A stretch of 58,983 nt of DNA from Liolophura sinensis (GCF_032854445.1 NC_088305.1:30841645-30900627); one strand, 5' to 3'. Counted from the stretch's first letter, positions 21,401 to 33,767 are shown. Made by a program: numbers and translations. Notes: generated by a model from the sequence alone, not told the origin.

Positions 21401-22114
21401 ACTGTAAAACAAGCAAAAAAAAAAAATAATAATAATAATAATAAAAATAAAAAAATAAAACACTTAAAGTCAGTGCCCCGAGTCTAACAGTCTTGATTTC
21501 AAGTTTAACACCAGGGCTCCGAGTTTAAAAGCTGAGGCCACAACTTTAATGTGACAGCCACATACGAGCGTCTTTATCGAAATTTTAGTCACAGGGTCCC
21601 ATTAAAAGGCTTCGTAAGACAGCCTTAGCTAATCTTGGCAAAACAGAGAATTTAAAGGCTGTTTGATTAACACATGTAGGTAGTTAATCTCTTTCACTTA
21701 TAAGTTTGTTTCGTTTTTGTTATAGTACAGTAAATGTGGAAACACTGGATTTTTCGAACGAGTCGCTACAATACTGTGGCCTGCTTTGCATTTCCTGCCA
21801 TATCAAAGTTTTCCTCACACGTAAAAAGTGAGCGGTGCATGAGGGCAAGCATATCTGGGCCCCAATCCCTTGAAAGGTGGGGCTGGGGGTGGGGAGGAAG
21901 GGCTAGACCCCTCGGCATCCGGCTCCGATGGCACTCTACAAGAATACATTTATTAAATTATTGATTTTACGCCAATGTAAAACAATAAGTTATTATGTGT
22001 ATATATTATTTTCACCTCAGTTCATAGCCGTATAGAGTTATCCCCCCTGTTGTGTTCCGGTATTGCACCACAGAGAAATCACATATATGTACTCTACAAG
22101 TCACTTCTTCTGAC
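18443..22114 (+). repeat. Array unit 1, compound (3672 bp)
   Basis: A standard first part runs to about 19600, where AGACTGGA joins AAGTTATCTGCAAGTAG. This skips the second half of the 350-bp segment and the next 140-bp block. A second inverted-repeat element and ORF segment follow (19690-20260), then the extra long block (about 20346-21610) and the usual end. It therefore holds material of two units with only one 140-bp block. Confidence 0.85.
20346..21610 (+). repeat. Extra 1.26-kb block of the long units, copy A
   Basis: It is inserted between the first ~50-bp motif and the 350-bp segment. It starts with a diverged version of unit sequence (ATGTGTATGTATTATTTTCA), then a segment with a minus-strand 97-codon frame (20474-20767). 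Next comes a sequence resembling the right arm of the inverted repeat (GCTTAGACAACAGAC), then three diverged repeats near 20955, 21120 and 21285 (GTCCAGGGG..., TCCTCCAGT..., GTCCAGGGG...). An A/ATA-rich tract lies at about 21414-21465. Other copies are at about 30545-31805 and 54972-56228. Confidence 0.8.
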
Positions 22115-22254
22115 GGGTGAGCCGTGGCCTAGTGGGTTAAACCTTCACACTGATCAATTGACCATATGAGCCTAAAGCATCTGGATCGACCCCAGTCGGG
22201 AAGACCTCGTGTAAGAACGACTGGGGTTACCTCTAGGCTAACTCGACACTCACC
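22115..22254 (+). ncRNA. Candidate Pol III small-RNA block (140 nt), representative copy
   Basis: The A box is TGGCCTAGTGGG at position 11 and fits TGGCNNAGTGG exactly. The B box is GGATCGACCCC at position 69, one base off GGTTCGANNCC. TTTT follows the last base (22255-22258). Possible folding: GGTGAG at the 5' end with CTCACC at the 3' end, a T-arm-like CTGG-ATCGACC-CCAG, and the alternative hairpin ACCCCAGTC / GACTGGGGT. By eye each of the 24 copies differs from the majority at 0-3 positions. Alternative: an old tRNA-derived SINE insertion, since CAAGTCA occurs on both sides in most units (for example 26307-26313 and 26479-26485). Transcription is not shown by sequence alone. Confidence 0.5.
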
Positions 22255-22470
22255 TTTTCTTATTTTGTAAAGTCATACTTATTTCTTCTTGAATATACTA
22301 TGCTTATCTACTAACCAACAACGGAGTTAGATTTTTGTTAATTTTTTCTTTGACATTTTTAACACTGGGGTACTGTTATCTGCAAGTAGTTCTTTCACAT
22401 AGATTTCGAAAATTTCTTTATTTTTTCAATTCCTACTATGTATCTTTATCAGCCCAAGAGCACACCAAAA

Positions 22471-22708
22471 CAATTAATGTTCATTTTAAGAGAAAGTCTG
22501 TTGTTTGAGTGATGCTGAAATGTATTCTGTTATTGCAGCAGATTATTCTGTTTAATGTGACACACATAATTTATTAACTTTACACAAAGATTCTTTTATA
22601 CTAACAGGATATTATTTTGACTATGACAGAATATTGTGTTAACAATAACAGAATACATTCTAGCATCACTCAGACAACAGACTTTCCGTTAACATTCACA
22701 GATTAACT
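22471..22708. mobile_element. Inverted-repeat (MITE-like) element inside the unit, representative copy
   Basis: The left arm (about 22475-22536, GTCTGTTGTTTGAGTGATGC then TGTATTCTGTTATTG) is the near-exact reverse complement of the right arm (about 22643-22696, CAATAACAGAATACATTC then GCATCACTCAGACAACAGAC). The loop is about 105 bp. It is present in every unit examined except where deleted. The arms are about 60 bp. No coding capacity. Confidence 0.8.
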
Positions 22709-23633
22709 TTTTGAGTGTAAGACGGATATTTTGGGTACACTTTACATTGTGACCTCCAAATATCACACCTTCCGTCCGGTATATAATAATTCCGAAGACG
22801 TACTACAATATGCATGTATCATTTTTATCTTCTAAGAGGTGGAAATTTTAAAACTGTCTTGAGACTTAATACCAGATCCAGTGTTCAATCTTGTGTATGG
22901 TTTGTCCAAAAACAATTGCGTAACAGTACATGAAATTTGAGCTATTTCTTCTGCTGTTATACTTTGGCTTCGGAGAACTCCCGGGTTCAGCAGCGTATCA
23001 CTTATGCATTGGAAGAAAAGAATGATTATTTCAGCTCATTTCTGGGCAAGACTTGCTATATTGCGCCAGGCTAGGCCCCTGGGCATGCGGCTCCGATGCC
23101 ACTCTACAAGAATCCATTTTTGAAAGGTCTTCATCAAACAGCCTTAGCTGATTTTGAGAAAACAGGGAATTTCAAGGCTGTTTGATTAACACATGTAGGT
23201 AGTTAATCTCTTTCACTTAGAAGTTTGTTTCGTTTTTGTTATGGTACAGTAAATGTGGAAAGACTGGATTTTTCGAACGAGTCGCTACAATACTGTGGCC
23301 TGCTTTGCATTTCTTGCCATATCAAAGTTTCCCTCACACGTAAAAAGTGAGCGGTGCATGAGGGCAAGCATATCTGGGCCCCAATTACTAGAAAGGTGGG
23401 GCTGGGGGTGGGGAGGAAGGGCTAGACCCCTCGGCATCCAGCTCCAATGGCACTCTACAAGAATCCATTTATTAAATTATTGATTTTCCTCAAATGTAAT
23501 ACAACAAATTATTATGTGTATATATTATTTTTACCTCAGTTCATAGCCGTATAGAGTTATACCCACTGTTGTGTTCCGGTATTCCACCACAAAGAAATCA
23601 GGTATATGTACTCTACAAGTCACTTCTTCTGAC

Positions 23634-24804
23634 GGGTGAGCCGTGGCCTAGTGGGTTAAACCTTCACACTGATCAATTGACCACATGAGCCTAAAGCATC
23701 TGGATCGACCCCAGTCGGGAAGACCTCGTGTAAGAACGACTGGGGTTACCTCTAGGCTAACTCGACACTCACCTTTTCTTATTTTGTCAAGTCATACTTA
23801 TTTCTTCTTTAATATACTATGCTATTCTACTAACCAACAACGGAGTTAGATTTTTGTTAATTTTTTCTTTGACATTTTTAGCACTGGGATACTGTTATCT
23901 GCAAGTAGTTCTTTTACATGGATTACGGGAATATTTTTTGATTTTTCATTTGCTACTATGTGTCTTTATAAGCCCAAGAGCACAGAAAAACAATTAATGT
24001 TAATTTTAAGAGAAAGTCTGTTGTTTGAGTGATGCTGAAATGTGTTCTGTTATTGCAGCAGACTATTCTGTTTAATATGTCACACATATTCTATTAACTT
24101 AACATAAAGATTCTTTTATACTAAGAGGATATTCTTCTGACTATGACAGAATATTGTGTTAACAATACCAGAATACATTCTAGCATCACTCAGACAACAG
24201 ACTTTCCGTTAAGATTAACAGATTAACTTTTTGAGTATAAGACGGATATTTGGGGTAATCTTAACATTGTGATGTTTTAATATGACTCCTTCCGTTCGGT
24301 ATATACTAATTCCGAAGACGTACTACAATCTGCATGTATCATTTTTATCTTCTCTTGAGGTGGAAATTTTAAAATTGTCTTGAGACTTAATATCAGATAC
24401 AGTGTTCAATCTTGTGTATGGTTTGTCCAAAAACAATTGCGTAACAGTACATGAAATATGAACTATGTCTTCTGCTGTTATACTTTGGCTTCGGAGAACT
24501 CCCGGGCTTAATAGCGTATCATTTATGCATTGGAAGAAAAGAATGGTCATTTCAGCTCATTTCTGGGCAAGACTCGCTATGTTGCGCGAGGCTAGGCCCC
24601 TGGGCATGAGGCTCCGATGCCACTCTACAAGAATACATTTTCTAAATTATTGATTTTCCTCAAATGTAATACAATAAATCATTGTGTGTATGTAGTATTT
24701 TCATCTCAGTTCAAAGCCGTAAAGAGTTATCCCCCCCTGTTGTGTTCCGGTATTGCACCACAGAGAAATCAGATATATGTACTCTACAAGTCACTTCCTC
24801 TGAC
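23634..24804 (+). repeat. Array unit 3, short (1171 bp)
   Basis: The unit lacks 350 bp. At about 24588-24650 the first and second ~50-bp motifs are fused: CTAGGCCCCTGGGCATGAGG runs directly into AAATTATTGATTTTCCTC. Confidence 0.92.
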
Positions 24805-26324
24805 GGGTGAGCCGTGGCCTAGTGGGTTAAACCTTCACACTAATCAATTGACCACATGAGCCTAAAGCATCTGGATCGACCCCAGTCGGGAAGACCTCGT
24901 GTAAGAACGACTGGGGTTACCTCTAGGCTAACTCGACACTCACCTTTTCTTATTTTGTCAAGTCATACTTATTTCTTCTTTAATATACTATGCCTATCTA
25001 CTAACCAACAATGGACTTTGATTTATGTTAATTTTTTCTTTGACATTTTTAGCACTGGGATACTGCTATCTGCAAGTATTTCTTTTAAATGGATTAAGGG
25101 AATTTCTTTGATTTTTCATTTGCTAATATTTGTGTCTTTATCAGCCTAAGAGCACACAGAAACAATTATTGTTAATTTTAAGAGAAAGTCTGTTGTTTGA
25201 GTGATGCTGGAATGTATTCTGTTATTGCAGCAGACTATTCTGTTTAATATGTCATACATATTTTAATAACTTAATATAAAGATTCTTTTATACTAACAGG
25301 ATATTCTTTTGACTATGACAGAATATTGTGTTAACAATACCAGAATACATTCTAGCATCACTCAGACAGCAGACTTTCCGTTAAGATTAACAGATTAACT
25401 TTTTGAGTATAAGACGGATATTTGGGGTAATCTTAACATTGTGATGTTTAAATATGACTCCTTCCGTTCGGTATATACTAATTCCGAAGAGGTACTACAA
25501 TTTGCATGTATCATTTTTATCTTCTCTTGAGGTGGAAATTTTAAAATTGTCTTGAGACTTAATATCAGATACAGCGTTCTATCTTGTGTATGGTTTGTCC
25601 AAAAACAATTGCGTAACAGTACATGAAATATGAACTATGTGTTCTGCCGTTATACTTTGGCTTCGGAGAACTCCCGGGCTTAATAGCGTATCATTTATGC
25701 ATTGGAAGAAAAGAATGGTCATTTCAGCTCATTTCTGGGCAAGACTCGCTATGTTGCGCGAGGCTAGGCCCCTGGGCATGAGGCTCCGATGCCACTCTAC
25801 AAGAATCCATTTTTGAAAGGTCTTCATCAAACAGACTTAGCTGATTTTGAGAAAACAGAGAATTTCAAGGCTGTTTGATTAACACATGTAGGTAGTTAAT
25901 CTCTTTGACTCAAAAGTTTGTTTCCTTTTGTTATAGTACAGTAAATGTGGAAACACTGGATTTTTCGAACGAGTCGCTACAATACTGTGGCCTGCTTTGC
26001 ATTTCTTGCCATATCAAAGTTTTCCTCACACGTAAAAAGTGAGCGGTGCATGAGGGCAACATATCTGTACCCCAATCACTTAAAAGGAGGGTCTGGGGGT
26101 GGGGAGGAAGGGCTAGACCCCTAGACATCTGGTTCCGATGACACTCTACAAGAATCCATTTGTTAAATTATTGATTTTCCTCAAATGTAATACAATAAAT
26201 TATTATGTGTATGTATTACTTTCATCTCAGTGCAAAGCCGTACAGAGTTATCCCCCGTGTTGTGTTCCGGTATTGCACCACAGAGAAATCAGATATATGT
26301 ACTCTACAAGTCACTTCTTCTGAC
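24805..26324 (+). repeat. Array unit 4, standard (1520 bp)
   Basis: Standard order. The right arm region is of the GTTAAGATTAACAG / GATGTTTAAATATGACTCC subtype. The 140-bp block carries CACTAATC instead of CACTGATC, shared with unit 5. Confidence 0.92.
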
Positions 26325-27771
26325 GGGTGAGCCGTGGCCTAGTGGGTTAAACCTTCACACTAATCAATTGACCACATGAGCCTAAAGCATCTGGATCGAC
26401 CCCAGTCGGGAAGACCTCGTGTAAGAACGACTGGGGTTACCTCTAGGCTAACTCGACACTCACCTTTTCTTATTTTGTCAAGTCATACTTATTTCTTCTT
26501 TAATATACTATGCCTATCTACTAACCAACAACGGAGTTAGATTTTTGTTAATTTTTTCTTTGACATTTTTAACACTGGGATACTGTTATCCGCAAGTAGT
26601 TCTTTCACATGGATTACGGGAATTTCTTTCTATTTTCATTTGCCAATGTGTATCTTTATAATCCCAAGAGCACACAAAAACAATTAATGTTAATTTTATT
26701 TTATTTTAATAAGAACGACTGGGGTTACCTCTAAACTAACTCGACACTCACCTTTTCTTATTTTGTCAAGTCATACTTATTTCTTCTTTTATATACTATG
26801 CCTATCTACTAAACAACAACGGAGTTAGATTTTTGTTAATTTTTTCTTTCACTTTTTTAACACTGGGATACTGCTATCTGCAAGTAGTTCTTTCACATGG
26901 ATTACGGGAATTTCTTTCTATTTTCATTTGCTAATATGTATCTTTATAATCCCCAGAGCACACAAAAACAATTAATGTTAATTTTAAGAGAAAGTCTGTT
27001 GTTTGAGTGATGCTGGAATGTATTTATTTATTTATTTCATTGGTATTTTACGCCGTACTCAAGAATATTTCACTTATACGACGGCGGCCAGCATTATGGT
27101 GGGAGGAAACCGGGCAGAGCCCCGGGGAATAGCGTATCATTTATGCATTGGAAGAAAAGAATGGTCATTTCAGCTCATTTCTGGGCAAGACTCGCTATGT
27201 TGCGGGAGGCTAGGCCCCTGGGCATGAGGCTCCGATGCCACTCTACAAGAATCCATTTTTGAAAGGTCTTCATCAAACAGCCTTACCTGATTTTGAGAAA
27301 ACAGAGAATTTCAAGGCTGTTTGATTAACACATGTAGGTAGTTAATCTCTTTGACTCAAAAGTTTGTTTCGTTTTTGTTATAGTACAGTAAATGTGGAAA
27401 CACTGGATTTTACGAACGAGTCGCTACAATACTGTGGCCTGCTTTGCATTTCTTGCCATATCAAAGTTTTCCTCACACGTAAAAAGTGAGCGGTGCATGA
27501 GGGCAACATATCTGTACCCCAATCACTTAAAAGGAGGGTCTAAAGGTGGGGAGGAAGGGCTAGGCCCCTAGACATCTGGCTCCGATGACACTCTACATGA
27601 ATCCATTTGCTAAATTATTGATTTTCCTCAAATGTAATACAATAAATTATTATGTGCATGTATTATTTTCATCTCTGTTCAAAGCCGTATAGAGTTATCC
27701 CCCGTGTTGTGTTCCGGTATTGCACCACAGAGAAATCAGATATATGTACTCTACAAGTCACTTCTTCTGAC
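26325..27771 (+). repeat. Array unit 5, rearranged (1447 bp)
   Basis: Two events are visible. Near 26697-26712 the left arm start (TTAATTTTATTTTATTTTAA) jumps back into the 3' end of a 140-bp block (AAGAACGACTGGGG), duplicating about 300 bp. At about 27121-27128 a partial SINE is fused to AATAGCGTATC, deleting the rest of the SINE, the inverted repeat and half the ORF segment. Confidence 0.85.
27021..27126 (-). mobile_element. SINE fragment in array unit 5
   Basis: The 3' part of the minus-strand SINE runs from the TTTA-rich tail complement to GAGCCCCGGGG. The deletion joins at a CCCGGG-like microhomology (GCCCCGGGG here against CTCCCGGGCTT in intact units). Confidence 0.8.
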
Positions 27772-29479
27772 GGGTGAGCCGTGGCCTAGTGGGTTAAACC
27801 TTTACACTGATCAATTGACCACATGAGCCTAAAGCATCTGGATCGACCCCAGTCGGGAAGACCTCGTGTAAGAACGACTGGGGTTACCTCTAGGCTAACT
27901 CGACACTCACCTTTTCTTATTTTGTCAAGTCATACTTATTTCTTCTTTAATATACTATGCCTATCTACTAAACAACAACGGAGTTAGATTTTTGTTAATT
28001 TTTTCTTTCACTTTTTTAACACTGGGATACTGCTATCTGCAAGTAGTTCTTTTACATGGATTACGGGAATTTCTTTCTATTTTCATTTGCTAATATGTAT
28101 CTTTATAATCCCAAGAGCACACAAAAAAAATTAATGTTAATTTTAAGAGAAAGTCTGTTGTTTGAGTGATGCTGGAATGTATTTATTTATTTATTTATTT
28201 CATTGGTATTTTACGCCGTACTCAAGAATATTTCACTTATACGACGGCGGCCAGCATTATGGTGGGAGGAAACCGGGCAGAGCCCGGGGGAAACGACCGC
28301 ACTGGTGAGAGACTCCTGGGTCATTACCCTGCGCTAGCGTGCTAACCGACTGAGCCACGGAGGCCCCTTATAATGTATTCTGTTATTGCAGCACATTAAT
28401 CTGTTTAATATGACACACATATTGTATTAACTTGACATAAAGAGTCTATTAGATTAACAAGATATTATTCTGAATATGACACAATATTGTGTTAACAATA
28501 ACAGAATACATTCTAGCTTCACTTAGACAACAGACTTTCTCTTAACATTCACGGATTAACCTTTTAAGTGTAAGACGGATATTTTGGGTACTCTTTACAT
28601 TGTGATATCCAAATATTACTCCTTCCGTTCGGTATATACTAATTCCGAAGATGCACTACAATATGCATGTATCATCTTGTCTTGAGATGAAAATTGCAAA
28701 ACTGTCTTGAGACTTAATACCAGATACAGTGTTCAGTCTTGTATACGGTTTGTCCAAAAACAATTGCGTAACAGTACATGAAATATGAACTATGTCTTCT
28801 GCTGTTATACTTTGGCTTCGGAGAACTCCCGGGCTTAATAGCGTATCATTTATGCATTGGAAGAGAAGAATGGTCATTTCAGCTCATTTCTGGGCAAGAC
28901 TGGCTATATTGCGCGAGGCTAGGCCCCTGGGCATACGGCTCCGATGTCACTCTACAAGAATCCATTTTCGAAAGGCTTCATGAAACAGCCTTAGCTAATC
29001 TTGAGGAAACAGAGAATTTCAAGGCTGTTTGATTAACACATGTAGGTAGTTAATCTCTTTGACTCAAAAGTTTATATCGTTTTTGTTATAGTACAGTAAA
29101 TGTGGAATACTGGATTTTTTGAACGAGTCGCTACAATACTGTGGCCTGCTTTGCATTTCTTGCCATATCAAAGTTTTCCTCACACGTAAAAAGTGAGCGG
29201 TGCATGAGTGCAAGCATATCTGGGCCCCAATCACTTGAAAGGTGGGGCTGGGGGTGGGGAGGAAGGGCTAGGCGACTGGGCATCCAGCTCCGATGGCACT
29301 CTACATGAATCCATTTGTTAAATTATTGATTTTCGTCAAATGTAATACAATAAATTATTATGTGTATGTATTATTTTCACCTCAGGTCATAGCCGTATAG
29401 AGTTATCCCCCCTGTTGTGTTCCGGTATTGCACCACAGAGAAATCAGGTATATGTACTCTACAAGTCACTTCTTTTGAC
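27772..29479 (+). repeat. Array unit 6, with SINE (1708 bp)
   Basis: Standard order with an internally deleted SINE in the left arm of the inverted repeat. It belongs to the subtype marked by GCTTCACTTAGACAAC, CACGGATTAACC and GAGATGAAAATTGC, which is shared by the SINE-carrying units 6, 10, 13 and 14. Confidence 0.92.
28180..28368 (-). mobile_element. SINE in array unit 6 (internally deleted)
   Basis: It is the same insertion site as in units 10, 13 and 14. About 90 bp between GGGGGAAAC and CGACCGCA are missing compared with unit 13. It ends with the head complement TGAGCCACGGAGGCCCC. AATGTA flanks both sides. Confidence 0.88.
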
Positions 29480-32268
29480 GGGTGAGCCGTGGCCTAGTGG
29501 GTTAAACCTTCACACTGATCAATTGACCACATGAGCCTAAAGCATCTGGATCGACCCCAGTCGGGAAGACCTCGTGTAAGAACGACTGGGGTTACCTCTA
29601 GGCTAACTCGACACTCACCTTTTCTTATTTTGTAAAGTCATACTTATTTCTTCTTTAAGAAATAAGTAATATATAAATATTTTGAAAGGCTTCATATAAT
29701 ATATAAGGCTTCATATAATAAATAAAAAATATCCCAATTTACTAACCAACAACGGAGTTAGATTTTTGTTAATTTTTTCTTTTACTTTTTAACACTGGAA
29801 TACTGCTATCTGCTAGTAGTTCTTTCACATAGATTTCGGGAATTTCTTTCATTTTTCATTTGCTAATATATACCTTTATATTCCCAAGAGCACAGGAAAA
29901 CAATTAATGTTAATTTTAAGAGAAAGTCTGTTGTTTGAGTGATGCTGGAATGTATTCTGTTATTGCAGCAGATTATTCTGTTAAATATGCCACACATATT
30001 CTATTAACTTAACATAAAGATTCTTTTATACTAACAGGATATTATTTTGAATTTGACAGAATTTTGCGTTAACAATAACAGAATACATTCTAGCATCACT
30101 CAGACAACACACTTTCTGTTAACATTCACAGATTAACTTTTTGAGTGTAAGACGGATATTTTGGGTAATCTTTACATTGTGATATCCAAATATCACTCCT
30201 TGTGTTCGGTATATACTAATTCCGAAGACGTACTACAATCTGCATGTATTATTTTGATCTTGTTTTGAGGTGGAAATTTTAAAATTGTCTTGAGACTTAA
30301 TATCAGATACAGTGTTCAATCTTGTATATGGTTTGTCCAAAAACAATTGCGTAACAGTACATGAAATATGAACTATGTCTTCTGCTGTTATACTTTGGCT
30401 TCGGAGAACTCCCGAGCTTAATAGCGTATCATTTATGCATTGCAAGAGAAGAATGGTCATTTCAGTTAATTTCTGGGCAAGACTGGCTATATTGCGCGAG
30501 GCTAGGCCCCTGGGCATGCGGCTCTGATGCTACTGTACAAGAATCTATTTTTTAAATTAATGATTTCCCTCAAATGTTGAAAAACAAATTGTTATGTGTA
30601 TGTATTATTTTCACCTCACTTTACTGCCGTGTAGAATTATCTGACCTCGTGTGTTCCGTTATCGCACCATTGAAAAATTATTTATGTGAATGGTGACCGA
30701 TAGCTTCCATTCTTGACTGAGACTTCACTGGCCCTGTGCTTTTCAGAAAACCGCGAACTCCGCGGAGGCGCGGAACACGCGGAAGGCGCTGAGCTCCCGA
30801 ACTATAGCAATGTTGCAATTTGCCACAAACGTATATGCATAACAGGAAATAAATAAAACCAGGACGTAAGATGAAGTCATGTATCATGTGTAGAATATTA
30901 AAATTCAATTTTTTTTTGTTTCTGCCTGAATGGCTTGTACTCCTGATAAAAGAATACATACAATCAAGCATCGCTTAGACAACAGACTTTATGTCCAAAT
31001 TAACAAATTATTTTTTGGGTGTATGTGTGCAGTCAGATGTTAACATTCTCCTCCGGTAACTTAATAACGCCCAGGCTTGAACCTCTGTTCTATCTGGTAG
31101 GTTTATTTAGCTTCCACACCGGCTTCCTATTAACTATCACAGCTCATTATAAGCGAGAGTCCAGGGGCCATCTATGCCCCGGATGCTGTGCAACTCTAGA
31201 TTACCGCAGATCAGATTTCAGCCATTTTGGGGCACACATTTTAATTCACCCATTATGGGGCACCGACAGATGGAGTCTTATGAGAATAGAGCCATGGGAG
31301 TGAATTGCTGAAAATAAGTTTTGACAGTCTCCTCCACTACATTAAATCCCGGAGGCTCTGCGACCCTTGATGACCATAGAAATATTCTTGAACAGCTGTT
31401 TGAAGTTGGTCCGCATATAGACATTGGACTTAAATAGAATGAAGCCGGAAAGTGACATGGTTAAAAGAGCGAAACATCGAGTGAGTGTCCAGGGGACGCC
31501 TTAGTCCCCGAAGCTCCGCTACGCTAGATCATTGCTGTACAGATTTCCGCCGTTTTAAGTTAATTGGTGCCCCAAGACGCGAGGTATAAAAAAAGTGTGA
31601 CACTGTAAAACAAGCAAAAAAAAATAAATAATAATAATAATAAAAATAAAAAAATAAAACACTTAAAGTCAGTGCCCCGAGTCTAACAGTCTTGATTTCA
31701 AGTTTAACACCAGGGCTCCGAGTTTAAAAGCTGAGGCCCCAACTTTAATGTGACAGCAAAATATGAGCGTCTTTATCGAAATTTTAGTCATAGGGTCCCA
31801 TTAAAAGGCCTCGTAAAACAGCCTTAGCTAATCTTGGCAAAACAGAGAATTTAAAGACTAATTGATTAACACATGTAGGTAGTTAATCTCTTTCACTTAG
31901 AAGTTTGTTTCGTTTTCGTTATTCTACAGTAAATGTGGAAAGACTGGATTGCCATATCAAAGTTTTCCTCACACGTAAAAAGTGAGCGGTGCATGAGGGC
32001 AAGCATATTTGGGCCCCGATCCCTTAAAATGTGGAGCTGGTGGTGGGGAGGAAGGGCTAGGCCTCTCGGCATCCGGCTCCGATGGCACTCTACATGAATC
32101 CATTTGTTAAATTTTTGATTTTCCTCAAATGTAATACAATAAATTATTATGTGTATGTATTATTTTCACCTCAGTTAATAGCCGTATAGAGTTATCCCCC
32201 CTGTTGTGTTCCGGTATTGCACCACAGAGAAATCACATATATGTACTCTACAAGTCACTTCTTCCGAC
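29480..32268 (+). repeat. Array unit 7, long (2789 bp)
   Basis: It carries extra block copy B (about 30545-31805). A local insertion near 29655-29740 contains repeated GGCTTCATATAATA motifs not seen in other units. The second-motif side has lost the TTTTTCGAACGAGTCGC stretch (about 31950). Confidence 0.9.
30545..31805 (+). repeat. Extra block of the long units, copy B
   Basis: Collinear with copy A, including the minus-strand 97-codon frame (30678-30971), the three diverged GTCCAGGGG-type repeats and the A/ATA tract (about 31614-31660). Confidence 0.8.
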
Positions 32269-33767
32269 GGGTGAGCCGTGGCCTAGTGGGTTAAACCTTC
32301 ACACTGATCAATTGACCACATGAGCCTAAAGCATCTGGATCGACCCCAGTCGGGAAGACCTCGTGTAAGAACGACTGGGGTTACCTCTAGGCTAACTCGT
32401 CACACACCTTTTCTTATTTTGTCAAGTCATACTTATTTCTTCTTTAATATACTATGCCTATCTACTAACCAACAACGGAGTTAAATTTTTGTTAATTTTT
32501 TCTTTGACATTTTTAACACTGGGATACTGTTATCTGCAAGTAGTTCTTTTACATGGATTACGGGAATTTTTTATGTGTCTTTATAAGCCCAAGAGCACAG
32601 AAAAACAATTAATGTTAATTTTAAGAGAAAGTCTGTTGTTTGAGTGATGCTGGAATGTATTCTGTTATTGCAGCAGATTATTCTGTTAAATATGACACAC
32701 ATATTCTATTAGCTTAACATAAAGAGTCCATTAGATTAACAGGATGTTATTTTGAATATGACACAATATTGTGTTAACAATAACAGAATACTTTCTAGCA
32801 TCACTCAGACAACAGACTTTCTGTTAACATTCACAGATTAACTTTTTGAGTGTAAGACGGATATTTTGGGTAATCTTTACATTGTGATATCCAAATATCA
32901 CTCCTTTTGTTCGGTATATACTAATTCCGAAGACGTACTACAATCTGCATGTATCATTTTGATCTTGTTTTGAGGTGGAAATTTTAAAATTGTCTTGAGA
33001 CTTAATATCAGATACAGTGTTCAATCTTGTATATGGTTTGTCCAAAAACAATTGCGTAACAGTACATGAAATATGAACTATGTGTTCTGCTGTTATACTT
33101 TGGCTTCGGAGAACTCCCGGGCTCAATAGCGTATCATTTATGCATTGGAAGAGAACAATGGTCATATCAGCTCATTTCTGGGCAAGACTCGCTATATTGC
33201 GCGAGGCTAGGCCCCTGGGCATGCGGCTCTAATGCTACTCTACAATAATTCATTTTTGAAAGGCTTCATCAAAAAACCTTAGCTGATTTAGAGAAAACAG
33301 ATAATTTTAGGGCTGTTTGATTAACACATGTAGGTAGTTAATCTCTTTGACTCAAAAGTTTATATCGTTTTTGTTATAGTACAGTAAATGTGGAAAACTG
33401 GATTTTTTGAACGAGTCGCTACAATACTGTGGCCTGATTTGCATTTCTTGCCATATCAAAGTTTTCCTCACACGTAAAAAGTGAGCGGTGCATGAGGGCA
33501 AGCATGTCTGGGCCCCAATTACTAGAAAGGTGGGGCTGGCGGTGGGGATGAAGGGCTAGGCCCCTAGACATCCGGCTCTGATGACACTCTACATGAATCC
33601 ATTTGTTAAATTATTGATTTTCCTCAAATGTAAAACAATAAATTATTATGTGTATGTATTATTTTTACCTCAGGTCATGGCCATATAGAGTTATCCCCCG
33701 TGTTGTGTTCCGGTATTGCACCACAGATAAATCAGGTATATGTACTCTACAAGTCACTTCTTCTGAC
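32269..33767 (+). repeat. Array unit 8, standard (1499 bp)
   Basis: About 20 bp are missing near 32567 (GGGAATTTTTTATGTG). The 3' end of the 140-bp block is mutated (CGTCACACACC), which would break the proposed closing stem. Confidence 0.92.

Larger units (their letters stand above)
22115..23633 (+). repeat. Array unit 2, standard (1519 bp), reference unit
   Basis: Parts in order: 140-bp Pol III-like block 22115-22254; AT-rich spacer to about 22470; inverted-repeat element about 22471-22708; ORF-homologous segment 22800-23030; first ~50-bp motif about 23069-23120; 350-bp segment with GTCGCTACAATACTGTGGCC; second motif about 23420-23470; tail with AATACAACAAATTATTATG. Confidence 0.92.
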
